Virus record (IMG/VR): IMGVR_UViG_3300027749_000334
Span: 1 to 32,326 of that record
Strand: one strand, 5' to 3'
Length of the DNA: 32,326 bases
Origin: a virus
The translations under genes were made by a program, and so were the position numbers. Positions 7,859 to 14,821 of the stretch are shown here, piece by piece. The notes under the pieces are model-generated. The model had not been told where the DNA came from and ran no database searches. It saw only the letters and a program-made list of their open reading frames with translations. The first letter of the stretch is position 1, and each line of letters starts with the position of its first letter.

Positions 7859-8482
7859 ATGAGTGGAACTACCTCGCGTCGCGCAATGAAATCATCGCAA
7901 CGCAGCGTATTGCAGCAGGTTATGAATGAACCGGAGCAGGAAGACGCGCCCGTTGTGACAGATATCAAGGTTCCTGATGCCCCGCAACGCGCGGCTATGC
8001 GACAGGCCATGCGCGCTGACGATCCTCGCGAACGCGCTGCCAAACGTGCCGCAGAATTGCGCGGTAACATTGGCGATATGGATGAAGGTAACGATGAGTT
8101 TTTCATTCCGCAGCATATTATCCCTGACGGCTGGACGTATGAGTGGAAGCGCCGCACGGTTCTAGGTCAGGAAGACCCTGCGTATCAGGTTGCGCTGGCC
8201 CGCAAGGGATGGGAAGCGATTGATGCGGCTCGACACCCTGAGATGATGCCAATCGGTGCGCGTGGCGTTGTTGAGCGCAAGGGAATGGTCCTAATGGAAC
8301 GCCCCAAGGAAATCACCGACGAAATTCGCCAGATTGAGAAAAAGAACGCGCGCAATCAGGTTCGGGCTAAAGAAGAACAGCTTAATTCCGCGCCAGATGG
8401 TCAATTTGGGCGCGATCATGCTAATGTTCGACCGAATATTAAGAAAAGCTACTCGCCTATTGCCATTCCAGGAGACGAATAA
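7859..8482 (+). CDS. Conserved phage protein of unknown function
   Basis: A 207-residue charged protein starting 11 bases after the scaffold gene stop, with AAAGG upstream. The N-terminal third is Arg/Ala-rich and probably helical (RAAMRQAMRADDPRERAAKR). The centre has the distinctive FFIPQHIIPDGWTYEWKRR, followed by QVALARKGWEAIDAARHPEMM and a GMVLMERPKEITDE stretch; the end has KEEQLNSAPDGQF. I recognise this block as recurring in phage genomes beside scaffold and capsid genes, but I know no experimental role. A head-assembly or minor head function is plausible by position only. A strong inverted repeat begins 5 bases after its stop, so it probably closes a transcription unit. Confidence 0.7.
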   Translation: MSGTTSRRAMKSSQRSVLQQVMNEPEQEDAPVVTDIKVPDAPQRAAMRQAMRADDPRERAAKRAAELRGNIGDMDEGNDEFFIPQHIIPDGWTYEWKRRTVLGQEDPAYQVALARKGWEAIDAARHPEMMPIGARGVVERKGMVLMERPKEITDEIRQIEKKNARNQVRAKEEQLNSAPDGQFGRDHANVRPNIKKSYSPIAIPGDE

Positions 8483-8486
8483 AAGT

Positions 8487-8529
8487 AATGGGAAGTAAAA
8501 GAAGTTAAAAATATCTTTTACTTCCCATT
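8487..8529 (+). terminator. Perfect 16-bp hairpin, terminator-like
   Basis: Arms 8487-8502 (AATGGGAAGTAAAAGA) and 8514-8529 are perfect reverse complements around an 11-base A/T-rich loop. The following bases (GTGTTTGTGTATG) are only moderately T-rich, so termination may be partial or the hairpin may be an RNA processing or stability element. Its outer bases (AATGG...CCATTGTGTT) and its GTTAAAA loop resemble the hairpin at 11601. Confidence 0.65.
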
Positions 8530-8661
8530 GTGTTTGTGTATGTTCTCGATTAGCGGGGTTTAACCCTCCCAAACGCCTCGGGGCTTTGGTATCGCTCTCT
8601 CCCGGTTTCCCATCGCCCCGGCGCGCGATGATGGAGCCTCCTTTGTATAGGAGAACCCGTC
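8530..8661 (+). promoter_or_regulatory. Leader region of capsid unit; RBS inside a hairpin
   Basis: About 130 bases without a convincing gene lie between the 8487 hairpin and the start at 8662. At its end CTCCT (8638-8642) can pair with AGGAG (8649-8653), the only ribosome binding site of the next gene, around a TTGTAT loop. This may lower or time translation of the abundant capsid-region protein. I see no convincing bacterial -35/-10 pair; a phage-specific promoter cannot be excluded. Confidence 0.35.
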
Positions 8662-9615
8662 ATGGCGAATACGTTCGCTCCAAACGGTTTTCAGCAGTAT
8701 CAGGGCACCGGCTCAGTTCCGACTTACGAACAGACCCAGGCAATTATTTCTCCCTCCAATACTGCCCCGATCTTCTTTGGCGACCCGGTTGTTCCGGCTG
8801 CTAGCGCCACTGGCGTAGGCACCGGATACGTTACGCAGGGTTATGGCCCGGTAGTGCTGACCGTTGCCGCAACTGCCATTGTGATTGCTGCAACCGGCAT
8901 CATGACGGTTACGTTTAGCGCGGCCACGTCTGGCGTTGGCAACCTCCCGACTACGCCGAATACTTGGGCACCTCCGGTCGGCGCGACGCTGCTTATCGTT
9001 GGCGCGACATCTGCCGGCGTTGGCAACTTGAACGGTGCCTTTACTGTCACATCGTCCACCACGACCACTGCCGTCTGCACCTTCGTTGGTGCTTCGGGCG
9101 CGATCACCTCGACCGCCTCCGGCGTTGTTACGGTTATTGTTCCGGTGGCTGGCGTGTTTGTCGGGTGCAAATACCTTTCGACTTCGCAGAAGCGCACCAA
9201 TTGGTCTAACTATTGGCCCGGTTCGGACGCTACCGGCGACGTGACCGCCTACGCCATTACCGATCCCAATGCGCAATTCCTTGTGCAGACTGCCAACTCC
9301 AACACTACCGCAACTGCGGTTGGTATTGCTGGCGTCGGCAATAACATCGGTTACGGCTACAACGACTCGGTTGCTACTGGCGAGACGAACGGGAACACCT
9401 CTACTGGCGTTTCTACTTTCTTCGCTGACCAGTTCGCGCTTACTGCCAGTGCGGCAAATTCGTTCTTGCCGTTCCGCATTATGTCGCTCGCCAACTATAC
9501 GCCGGGTTCTGTCAGCCCCTTGGCGACCATCAACGGCAATGACGCAACCACTGGCTACAACCGTATCGTTGTTGGGTTCAATAACTCAATGCCGCGCGGC
9601 TTTGCTGGCATCTAA
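8662..9615 (+). CDS. Conserved virion protein next to the major capsid gene
   Basis: 317 residues, start supported by AGGAG 8 bases upstream. The family is recognised by its N-terminus (MANTFAPNGF, then SNTAPIFFGDPVV) and by a core at about 169-188 (CKYLSTSQKRTNWSNYWPG), followed by DPNAQFLVQ, SFLPFRIMSL and, near the end, YNRIVVGFNNSMPRG. Proteins of this type sit directly before the major capsid gene in many podovirus-like genomes and are annotated as virion structural proteins; the exact role is unknown to me. Residues ~75-160 are a Ser/Thr/Gly/Val-rich beta stretch that looks inserted between conserved blocks (GAFTVTSSTTTTAVCTF) and resembles modules in the proteins at 15819 and 19419. 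The codons here are strongly GC-ending, as expected for a highly expressed capsid-region gene. Confidence 0.72.
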   Translation: MANTFAPNGFQQYQGTGSVPTYEQTQAIISPSNTAPIFFGDPVVPAASATGVGTGYVTQGYGPVVLTVAATAIVIAATGIMTVTFSAATSGVGNLPTTPNTWAPPVGATLLIVGATSAGVGNLNGAFTVTSSTTTTAVCTFVGASGAITSTASGVVTVIVPVAGVFVGCKYLSTSQKRTNWSNYWPGSDATGDVTAYAITDPNAQFLVQTANSNTTATAVGIAGVGNNIGYGYNDSVATGETNGNTSTGVSTFFADQFALTASAANSFLPFRIMSLANYTPGSVSPLATINGNDATTGYNRIVVGFNNSMPRGFAGI

Positions 9616-9629
9616 GGGAGTAGGGACCA

Positions 9630-10544
9630 ATGGCCGTCAATCTTTCTGCTATTAAAGACCTTCTCCTGCCGGGCTTGCGCGGCATTGAAGGCAAGTATGA
9701 GATGATCCCGTCGCAGTATGACCGGATTTTCACTAAGCACGACTCGAAGCTTGCCCTCGAACGCACCGCCGAAATGCGGTTCCTTGGTTTGGCGCAGTTG
9801 AAAACTGAAGGCGGTCAGACCGCTTTTGACAACGGCGCTGGCGAACGGTTTGTTTATAATCAGGAGCATTCTGAAATTGCTCTCGGTTATGCCATCACTC
9901 GCAAGGCGGTGGACGACAACCTCTACAAGACCCAGTTCCATCCGTCGAACCTTGGCCTGATTGAATCCTTTCAGCAGACCAAGGAAATCTACGGCGCGAA
10001 CATTCTGAATACGGCCACGACCTACAACAACAACGTTGGCGGTGATGGCGTTGCACTTTGCAGCGTCTCGCATCCGATTGACGGCGCTGTTGTTGCCAAC
10101 CGTCCGACGACTGACGTTGATTTGAACGAGGCGACCCTGCTTAACGGCATGATCTCCATTCGAACCAACTTCAAGGACATGGCTGGCCTTAAGGTGTTTG
10201 GGCGCGGTCGCAAGCTGGTTGTTCCGCCGCAGTTGGAGCCGGTCGCTATTCGTCTCACTAAGACCGAGTTGCGCCCCGGCACATCGGATAACGATGTCAA
10301 TGCCATCATGACCACTGCCGGCGGGTTGCCGGAGGGTTATATGGTCAATGACTTCCTGACCTCCGCCTTTGCATGGTTCCTGCTGACGAATATTGACGGC
10401 CTATCGTATATGGAACGCGTAAAGTTCGAAACCGATATGCAGGTTGATTTTGTCACAGATAATTTGTTGGTGAAGGGCTACGAGAGGTATAGCTTCGGCT
10501 ATTACAATTGGCGTTCGATTTGGGGCAGCTTCCCGACTTCGTAA
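9630..10544 (+). CDS. Major capsid protein (HK97-fold, Mu gpT-like)
   Basis: 304 residues, starting 9 bases after GGGAG. The capsid subunit assembles into the icosahedral shell. Features that support the call: N-terminal SQYDRIFTKHDSKLALERTAEM, typical of an N-arm; the EIALGYAITRKAVDDNLY helix; an NTATTYNNNVGGDGVALCS loop followed by SHP; the segment RKLVVPPQLEPVAIRL (the conserved 'LVVPP.LE' strand of this capsid group); and the C-terminal KGYERYSFGYYNWRSIWG ending. Length and layout match Mu-like and related podovirus capsids. There is no N-terminal delta-domain or protease, consistent with the separate scaffolding-like gene at 6987. A hairpin follows the stop by 6 bases. Confidence 0.88.
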   Translation: MAVNLSAIKDLLLPGLRGIEGKYEMIPSQYDRIFTKHDSKLALERTAEMRFLGLAQLKTEGGQTAFDNGAGERFVYNQEHSEIALGYAITRKAVDDNLYKTQFHPSNLGLIESFQQTKEIYGANILNTATTYNNNVGGDGVALCSVSHPIDGAVVANRPTTDVDLNEATLLNGMISIRTNFKDMAGLKVFGRGRKLVVPPQLEPVAIRLTKTELRPGTSDNDVNAIMTTAGGLPEGYMVNDFLTSAFAWFLLTNIDGLSYMERVKFETDMQVDFVTDNLLVKGYERYSFGYYNWRSIWGSFPTS

Positions 10545-10550
10545 TACCTT

Positions 10551-10580
10551 AAACCCTCGCCTTAAGGGCGGAGGTTTATT
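10551..10580 (+). terminator. Hairpin after the major capsid gene, probable terminator
   Basis: Arms 10551-10561 and 10567-10577 form an 11-bp stem with one A-C mismatch and one G-U pair around a TTAAG loop; ATTCTA follows. The T-tract is weak, so it may be a partial terminator or a 3' stabiliser that raises capsid mRNA relative to downstream genes. Confidence 0.5.
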
Positions 10581-10599
10581 CTAAGCAAGGAGCTTCCTT

Positions 10600-11133
10600 A
10601 TGGAAATTAATGGCGGCGTATATCCTAACCCGAACGGCAGCCCTATTTGGCCCGGCGCGTCGTTTACTGGTCCGCTTATCGCCGGCAACGTTGGTAACAG
10701 CGATGGCACGAACGTGCTTGCAGGCGTGGGCGAAACGACAGGTCAGGCGAACCAGGGCTACGTCAATATGGCGCAGACGGTTGTGGTCAAGCAGCCGACA
10801 TCTGGCGCGACGACGGTAGCGACTGCTATTGTTATTCCGGCACAGAGCCAGATTACCGACATTTATGCCATGGTAACTGTGGTGCAGGCGGGTGGAACCT
10901 TTGGCTTGGGGACGACTGTTAGCGCGACGGCTTTTACTTCTGCTTCTACTGCCGTTAGCGTTGCCACTCTTGGCCAGATTACTGTTTTGCCGACTGCAAA
11001 CCTGACGCAGATTGCTAACTGGGACAACGTCGGCAATACCGACGTGCAAGTTTTGGTTACTTTTGCTGCTACTGGTTCCGCCTCTGTTACTCTGACCGTA
11101 TTTTACGTTCAGGGCATTAACCTCGCGTCGTAA
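10600..11133 (+). CDS. Probable virion decoration or surface protein
   Basis: 177 residues with AAGGAG 9 bases upstream. The sequence begins NGGVYPNPNGSPIWPGASFTGP and is then rich in Thr, Val, Ala and Gly, with alternating hydrophobic residues (VATAIVIPAQSQITDIYAMV, VSVATLGQITVLP, ASVTLTVFYVQG). That pattern predicts beta strands. There is no signal peptide, cysteine or catalytic motif. The position directly behind the major capsid gene, with its own strong ribosome binding site, suggests an abundant capsid-associated protein such as a decoration protein. This is inference from position and composition; I do not recognise a named family. Confidence 0.6.
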   Translation: MEINGGVYPNPNGSPIWPGASFTGPLIAGNVGNSDGTNVLAGVGETTGQANQGYVNMAQTVVVKQPTSGATTVATAIVIPAQSQITDIYAMVTVVQAGGTFGLGTTVSATAFTSASTAVSVATLGQITVLPTANLTQIANWDNVGNTDVQVLVTFAATGSASVTLTVFYVQGINLAS

Positions 11134-11145
11134 TAGGAGTTTCCC

Positions 11146-11589
11146 ATGAAGGGTCATAGCGAACATCACGGCGTGCATGCTCTTGCCGCCCACGGCGTCC
11201 ACAATGCGCGCAAAGCACGCAAGGCGGGCGGCAAGGTTGAGGATGACATTGTCGGCACCGGCAAGGGTCATGAGGCCGCTACGGACGGCTATAACGAAGC
11301 TGAAAAAGACCTTCGCGAAAAACCGGAACGCCGCAATCACGCGCCAAAAATTATGGATGAAGCGGAGCGTATGGGCGAACGCAAGAATGGCGGTCGCGCT
11401 CAACGTAAACGCGGTGGCGCTGCCATGAAGCACGTTGGCGCTGTTGCTGGCGATATGGCGAAAATGCACGCAGGTCGCAAACCTCGCAAAGCTGGCGGGC
11501 GCGCTTCGTCCGACACTAGCCCGTTCACTTCGGCTCGCCACGGCACTGCTGCCAAGGGTCGCAAGGTTGAACCGGAAACGATGTGCTAG
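11146..11589 (+). CDS. Small basic GG-motif protein, related to the one at 4935
   Basis: 147 residues; AGGAG lies 6 bases before the start. His-rich N-terminus (HSEHHGVHALAAHGVH), then a basic stretch with KAGGK, KNGGRA, KRGGAA and KAGGRA. Residues 98-119 (GAVAGDMAKMHAGRKPRK and following) match residues 59-80 of the protein at 4935 in 16 of 22 positions. No globular domain is evident. High charge and low complexity suggest a nucleic-acid-binding or capsid-interior protein, by inference only. It ends the capsid block and is followed by a hairpin. Confidence 0.65.
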   Translation: MKGHSEHHGVHALAAHGVHNARKARKAGGKVEDDIVGTGKGHEAATDGYNEAEKDLREKPERRNHAPKIMDEAERMGERKNGGRAQRKRGGAAMKHVGAVAGDMAKMHAGRKPRKAGGRASSDTSPFTSARHGTAAKGRKVEPETMC

Positions 11590-11600
11590 AATAGACTATA

Positions 11601-11640
11601 AATGGATGCGGGGTTAAAATCCTGCATCCATTGTGTTACT
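11601..11640 (+). terminator. Rho-independent terminator-like hairpin
   Basis: Arms 11601-11612 and 11621-11632 form a 12-bp stem with one G-U pair around the loop GTTAAAAT. GTGTTACTGTTA follows, a poor T-tract. Termini and loop resemble the hairpin at 8487. It separates the capsid block from the fibre cassette. The remaining bases to 11722 hold a GATCC/GGATC 5-bp hairpin near 11660 but no gene that I can see. Confidence 0.6.
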
Positions 11641-11722
11641 GTTAAAGGTAGCGCCTCGATCCAATAGCAGGATCAACCTTGCGTTTGAGTCGCTGGGGTG
11701 CAATTGCTAGAAGGATGATAAA

Positions 11723-12376
11723 ATGCGACCTATTACTGTAAAAGTTGGCCCGTTGGTGACTGCCAGTGCAAACAACATTTGTTTGTCGCAGTCTGTTTCT
11801 GGTGCCGGCTCATTCATTCTAAATGGAACACTTGTAAGCGGCGGCGTTGCAACGCTAGACGCTCCGCGCCGTGTATTGATTACCTCTGCTGGTAATGATA
11901 GCGCGGTAAGCTTTACAATTACCGGAACCACTTATAGTAATTCAACCACATCAGAAGTAATTTTAGGTAGCAATGCTTCGTCAGTATATACAATTACTGA
12001 CTTTCTTACTATTTCGTCTATTAAAACATCCGCTTCTACTGGTGGTGCTGTTACTATTGGCACTAACGGTATTGCTGGTTCTTCGTGGGTTTCCTGTGAT
12101 CCTTGGGCTACCAGTTACATTTCCATTCAGGCCGTTGTTAGCGGGACCGTCAACTACACGATCCAGCAAACTACCGACAACCCGAACTCGGCGGATACTC
12201 CCATTTCTGTGCAGAATGTAACTTGGGTTAATAGCAACGACGTTGCTGTTGTTGGCGCGACCACGACGCAGCAGAGTAATTATATTTTCACTCCCATTTT
12301 TGCGCGCGTTGTTCTAAATAGTGGATCGGGGTCAGTGACAACGACCTTTGTTCAGTCGGGAGTTGTAAACCGATGA
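11723..12376 (+). CDS. Beta-rich virion structural protein
   Basis: 217 residues with AAGGA upstream. The pattern is typical of a widespread phage structural family: MRPITVKVGPL start, then SVSGAGSFILNGTLVSGGVA, RRVLITSAGNDSAVSFTITG, and later SIQAVVSGTVNYTIQQTTDN with NVTWVNS. It is almost entirely short beta strands with Ser/Thr/Gly turns. I associate this family with virion genes near capsid and tail loci but know no proven role. The stop overlaps the next start as ATGA. It is AT-richer than the capsid genes before it. Confidence 0.65.
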   Translation: MRPITVKVGPLVTASANNICLSQSVSGAGSFILNGTLVSGGVATLDAPRRVLITSAGNDSAVSFTITGTTYSNSTTSEVILGSNASSVYTITDFLTISSIKTSASTGGAVTIGTNGIAGSSWVSCDPWATSYISIQAVVSGTVNYTIQQTTDNPNSADTPISVQNVTWVNSNDVAVVGATTTQQSNYIFTPIFARVVLNSGSGSVTTTFVQSGVVNR

Positions 12377-12585
12377 CGGGGTTTTCGCTTGGGGGTGGGT
12401 TGTCTAATGCAGGCGGTGCCGCGCCGGTATTCATTGCTACGAACGGCATATTCGTCAACAGCACCACAGTAAGCCAAAGCTACACGATTGCGTCAGGTTT
12501 TAATGGCTTTTCAACGGGGCCAATGACTATTGCTCCCGGCGTTACTGTGACAGTTACATCTGGTCAAAGGTGGTTGGTCCTATGA
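12373..12585 (+). CDS. Small fibre-type beta protein
   Basis: 70 residues, coupled on both sides by ATGA overlaps (12373-12376 and 12582-12585). The C-terminal half (SYTIASGFNGFSTGPMTIAP then GVTVTVTSGQRWLVL) matches a short beta-strand ending that is very common at the C-terminus of phage tail fibres and fibre-associated proteins. Here it is a free-standing small protein with a Gly-rich head (GFSLGGGLSNAGGA). It may associate with, or have split from, a fibre. Function beyond this is unknown. Confidence 0.6.
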   Translation: MTGFSLGGGLSNAGGAAPVFIATNGIFVNSTTVSQSYTIASGFNGFSTGPMTIAPGVTVTVTSGQRWLVL

Positions 12586-13538
12586 GTTCATTAGTTATTG
12601 CTGGCGATACCAGCGGGACAATCACCATCCAGGCACCGGCTGTGTCTGGTTCTAATACACTCACATTGCCGCTAGCCACCGCTACAATTGGTCTAGCGCC
12701 GCTTGTAACAACCTTCACTTCATCTGGAACATGGACGCCTCGCGCCGCTAGTGTGATGGCATCTATTTTTCTTGCGGGCGGTGGCGGTGGAGGTGGTGCT
12801 GGTTTTTTATTGGGTGCAGCCGGTTCTGCGGGTGCAGGCGGAGGAGGGGGCGGCTCTAGTTTAAAGATTTGGACTGGTCCCATTGCTACTATTGGAACAT
12901 CAGCTTCAATTGTTATTGGCGCTGCTGGCGTTGGCGGTACAACTAGCGGCACTACTGGAACGCAAGGCGGGACCACAACTTTTACAGGAACAGTTTCTAA
13001 TACTATTTTTACAGCGCAAGGTGGCGGCGGTGGCGCTGGTGGTCAAAGCGCAGCCATTTCTGCTGGAGGTGGTGGCGGTGGGTTAGTAAGTTCTGGTGGT
13101 AATGCTTCTGGTGCTACGCCGGGTTCAGCGGGAGGAATTTCAGCCAATAACGGTGGCGGAACAGGAGTTGGGTCATATGGTTACTACGCCGGAGAAGGGG
13201 CGGGCGGTTCTGGCAGTTCTGCCCTTGGTGTTCCTGCTTTTGGTGGGTTTTCTGTTGGTGGCGCAGGTGGGGGGGCATCTGGGCGTGGATTTAATGCTGG
13301 TGTTGCTGCTGCGGGTGGCTCTTTAAGTGGCGGCGGCAATTTTACTGGCGCGGGGGGCGGATGGCCCAATACTCAGGCTGGTTCGGGAGGCGGATGCTCT
13401 GCATCTGCCAATGGTGGCAATGGGGCGATTGGATTGTTTGGCGGCGGTGGTGGTGGAGGTGGTGGAGCTTTGCCTACATTTACCCCCGGCACAGGCGGCA
13501 ATGGCGGTGCTGGCGTTGTAATCGTGATGGAGTGGTAA
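12582..13538 (+). CDS. Glycine-rich tail fibre/adhesin-like protein, copy 1
   Basis: The start at 12582 gives the common fibre N-terminus SSLVIAGDTSGTITIQAPAV and an ATGA overlap; an in-frame ATG 12 bases upstream is less likely. 318 residues. A short beta segment (LVTTFTSSGTWTPRA) is followed by long polyglycine runs with aromatic and Ser/Ala interruptions, ending GGAGVVIVMEW. This is the 'Gly-rich' phage fibre type. In phage S16 the Gp38 adhesin uses polyglycine-II helices to bind the receptor, so receptor contact is plausible here, by analogy. The next gene is a paralogue with the same layout and the same last residues. Confidence 0.7.
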   Translation: MSSLVIAGDTSGTITIQAPAVSGSNTLTLPLATATIGLAPLVTTFTSSGTWTPRAASVMASIFLAGGGGGGGAGFLLGAAGSAGAGGGGGGSSLKIWTGPIATIGTSASIVIGAAGVGGTTSGTTGTQGGTTTFTGTVSNTIFTAQGGGGGAGGQSAAISAGGGGGGLVSSGGNASGATPGSAGGISANNGGGTGVGSYGYYAGEGAGGSGSSALGVPAFGGFSVGGAGGGASGRGFNAGVAAAGGSLSGGGNFTGAGGGWPNTQAGSGGGCSASANGGNGAIGLFGGGGGGGGGALPTFTPGTGGNGGAGVVIVMEW

Positions 13539-13539
13539 G

Positions 13540-14646
13540 ATGACCTCAATAATCAACGCATCCACTACCGGCGCTGGCGGGGTTAGTGTTACAGCCGATG
13601 CCTCTGGTGTTTTGGCCTTGCAGGCTGGTGGTGTTACGGCTGCAACGTTTACTGGTGCTGCCACTGCACTTGTAGGCCCCGCAACTATTGGTGGTGTTGC
13701 CGCTGCTGTTACGCCTCTTGTCACTACCTTTACGTCATCCGGCACCTACACTCCTCGCGCTTCTTCTACTGTTGTGCAGGTTCTTGTGATTGGTGGTGGT
13801 GGGGGTGGCGGGTTTGGTGGCACCTACGCGGCTGCTGGCGGCGGCTCGGGTGGTGGTGGCGGTGGAGGCGGCGGCTTCCGATACAGGGTTATCCCCGCAT
13901 CGAGTGTGCCGGCCTCCACCACAGTAACTGTTGGGGCGGCAGGAGCAGGCGGGGCTTCTGGCGTCACCCCTTCAGGCGGATCACTGGCGGGCCAGGGGGC
14001 GCGAGGCGGGATTTCTTCGTTCGGTGCGTTTGCCTATGGCGGCGGTGGTGGAGGCGGTGGGCCTGGATCGGCTATTGCTACCTCTGGCGGCGGAGGTTCG
14101 GCTGGTCCAGATAACACACAGGGCGGGTTTGGCACTACAACTGGCGGTTCTTCCGGCACGGCTGCTGGCCCTGCTGGCGGTTCTGGTGTTGGGGGGCAGT
14201 CCCCTGGGACGCTCTATGCAGGCAGCGGCGGTGGCGGATCGAGTGTTGTCGGCGTTGCGGCAACGTCCGGGAACTCGCTTCTTGGCGGTACGATTGGGGG
14301 CGGCGCTGGCGGCGGGTTTAACGCCGGAACGGCGGCTGCTGGTGCCACAACTGGCTCGGTTATAACGGAAACGGGAGCAACATTCACTAGCCCGGGCGGT
14401 TCAGTCCCAGGCGGGGCGGGTGCAAACGCAGTAGTTTATGTTGCTGTTAATGCAGGCCCATACGCGGGATCAAATGGCGGTGCTGGTGGTGGTGGTTCAG
14501 CCACAGCTGCCACTGGTGGAACGGGCGGCAACGGAGCCACTGGTTCTGGCGGAGGCGGTGGTGGTGCTGGCAACGTAACTGCGTCTGGCGTGGGCGGTCC
14601 CGGCGGCACGGGTGGTGCAGGTATTGTAATTGTAGTGGAGTGGTAA
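13540..14646 (+). CDS. Glycine-rich tail fibre/adhesin-like protein, copy 2
   Basis: 368 residues, starting two bases after the previous stop. It shares LVTTFTSSGTYTPRA, the polyglycine body and the GGAGIVIVVEW end with copy 1, but its first ~60 residues differ (SIINASTTGAGGVSVTADAS). A beta block (YRVIPASSVPASTTVTVGAA) sits inside the glycine region. The two copies are tandem paralogues that have diverged in N-terminus and in loop content, which suggests different partners or receptors. The end codons for E-W also supply GGAG as the ribosome binding site of the following gene. Confidence 0.7.
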   Translation: MTSIINASTTGAGGVSVTADASGVLALQAGGVTAATFTGAATALVGPATIGGVAAAVTPLVTTFTSSGTYTPRASSTVVQVLVIGGGGGGGFGGTYAAAGGGSGGGGGGGGGFRYRVIPASSVPASTTVTVGAAGAGGASGVTPSGGSLAGQGARGGISSFGAFAYGGGGGGGGPGSAIATSGGGGSAGPDNTQGGFGTTTGGSSGTAAGPAGGSGVGGQSPGTLYAGSGGGGSSVVGVAATSGNSLLGGTIGGGAGGGFNAGTAAAGATTGSVITETGATFTSPGGSVPGGAGANAVVYVAVNAGPYAGSNGGAGGGGSATAATGGTGGNGATGSGGGGGGAGNVTASGVGGPGGTGGAGIVIVVEW

Positions 14647-14647
14647 G

Positions 14648-14821
14648 ATGGCAACCTACAAAGTGATTACGACTATTGATATTGAGCAGATGCAGATGGA
14701 TGAAAACGGAGCGCCGGTAACGGTAGTCATCCCGGCAGGTTCAATCATCAATCAGATTGTATGGGATGGGGAGTCTGCATTCGCACCTCCGCACGATACT
14801 CGATTGGAAGAAGATGTATAA
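14648..14821 (+). CDS. Small fibre-cassette protein with VWDG motif
   Basis: 57 residues, read directly from the sequence: starts MATYKVITTI and ends TRLEEDV. The start follows the previous stop by one base, and GGAG lies 7 bases upstream inside the preceding gene. The centre GSIINQIVWDGESAFAPP fits a recurrent small phage protein pattern (hydrophobic pair, V-W-D-G, then a Pro pair) found next to fibre genes. It overlaps the next start by 8 bases. Function is unknown; an accessory role in fibre assembly or attachment is inference. Confidence 0.6.
   Translation: MATYKVITTIDIEQMQMDENGAPVTVVIPAGSIINQIVWDGESAFAPPHDTRLEEDV

Noticed and set aside
10576-11541. 321-codon open frame on the - strand
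   Set aside because: It lies antisense over two well-supported + strand genes and a hairpin; the translation is Arg/Ala/Ser-rich without any recognisable motif and its codons mirror GC-rich third positions of the + genes.
11640-11722. Possible tRNA or structured RNA
   Set aside because: A GATCC/GGATC hairpin and a TTTGAGTC stretch are present, but there is no acceptor stem, anticodon arm or proper T-loop.
12554-13745. Pro/Ala-rich antisense frames under the glycine-rich genes
   Set aside because: Reverse complements of Gly codons read as Pro and Ala codons; these frames are a by-product of the polyglycine sequence.
12770-14630. CRISPR-like or tandem repeat array
   Set aside because: The repeats are in-frame glycine codons of irregular spacing inside two coding sequences, with no unique spacers.
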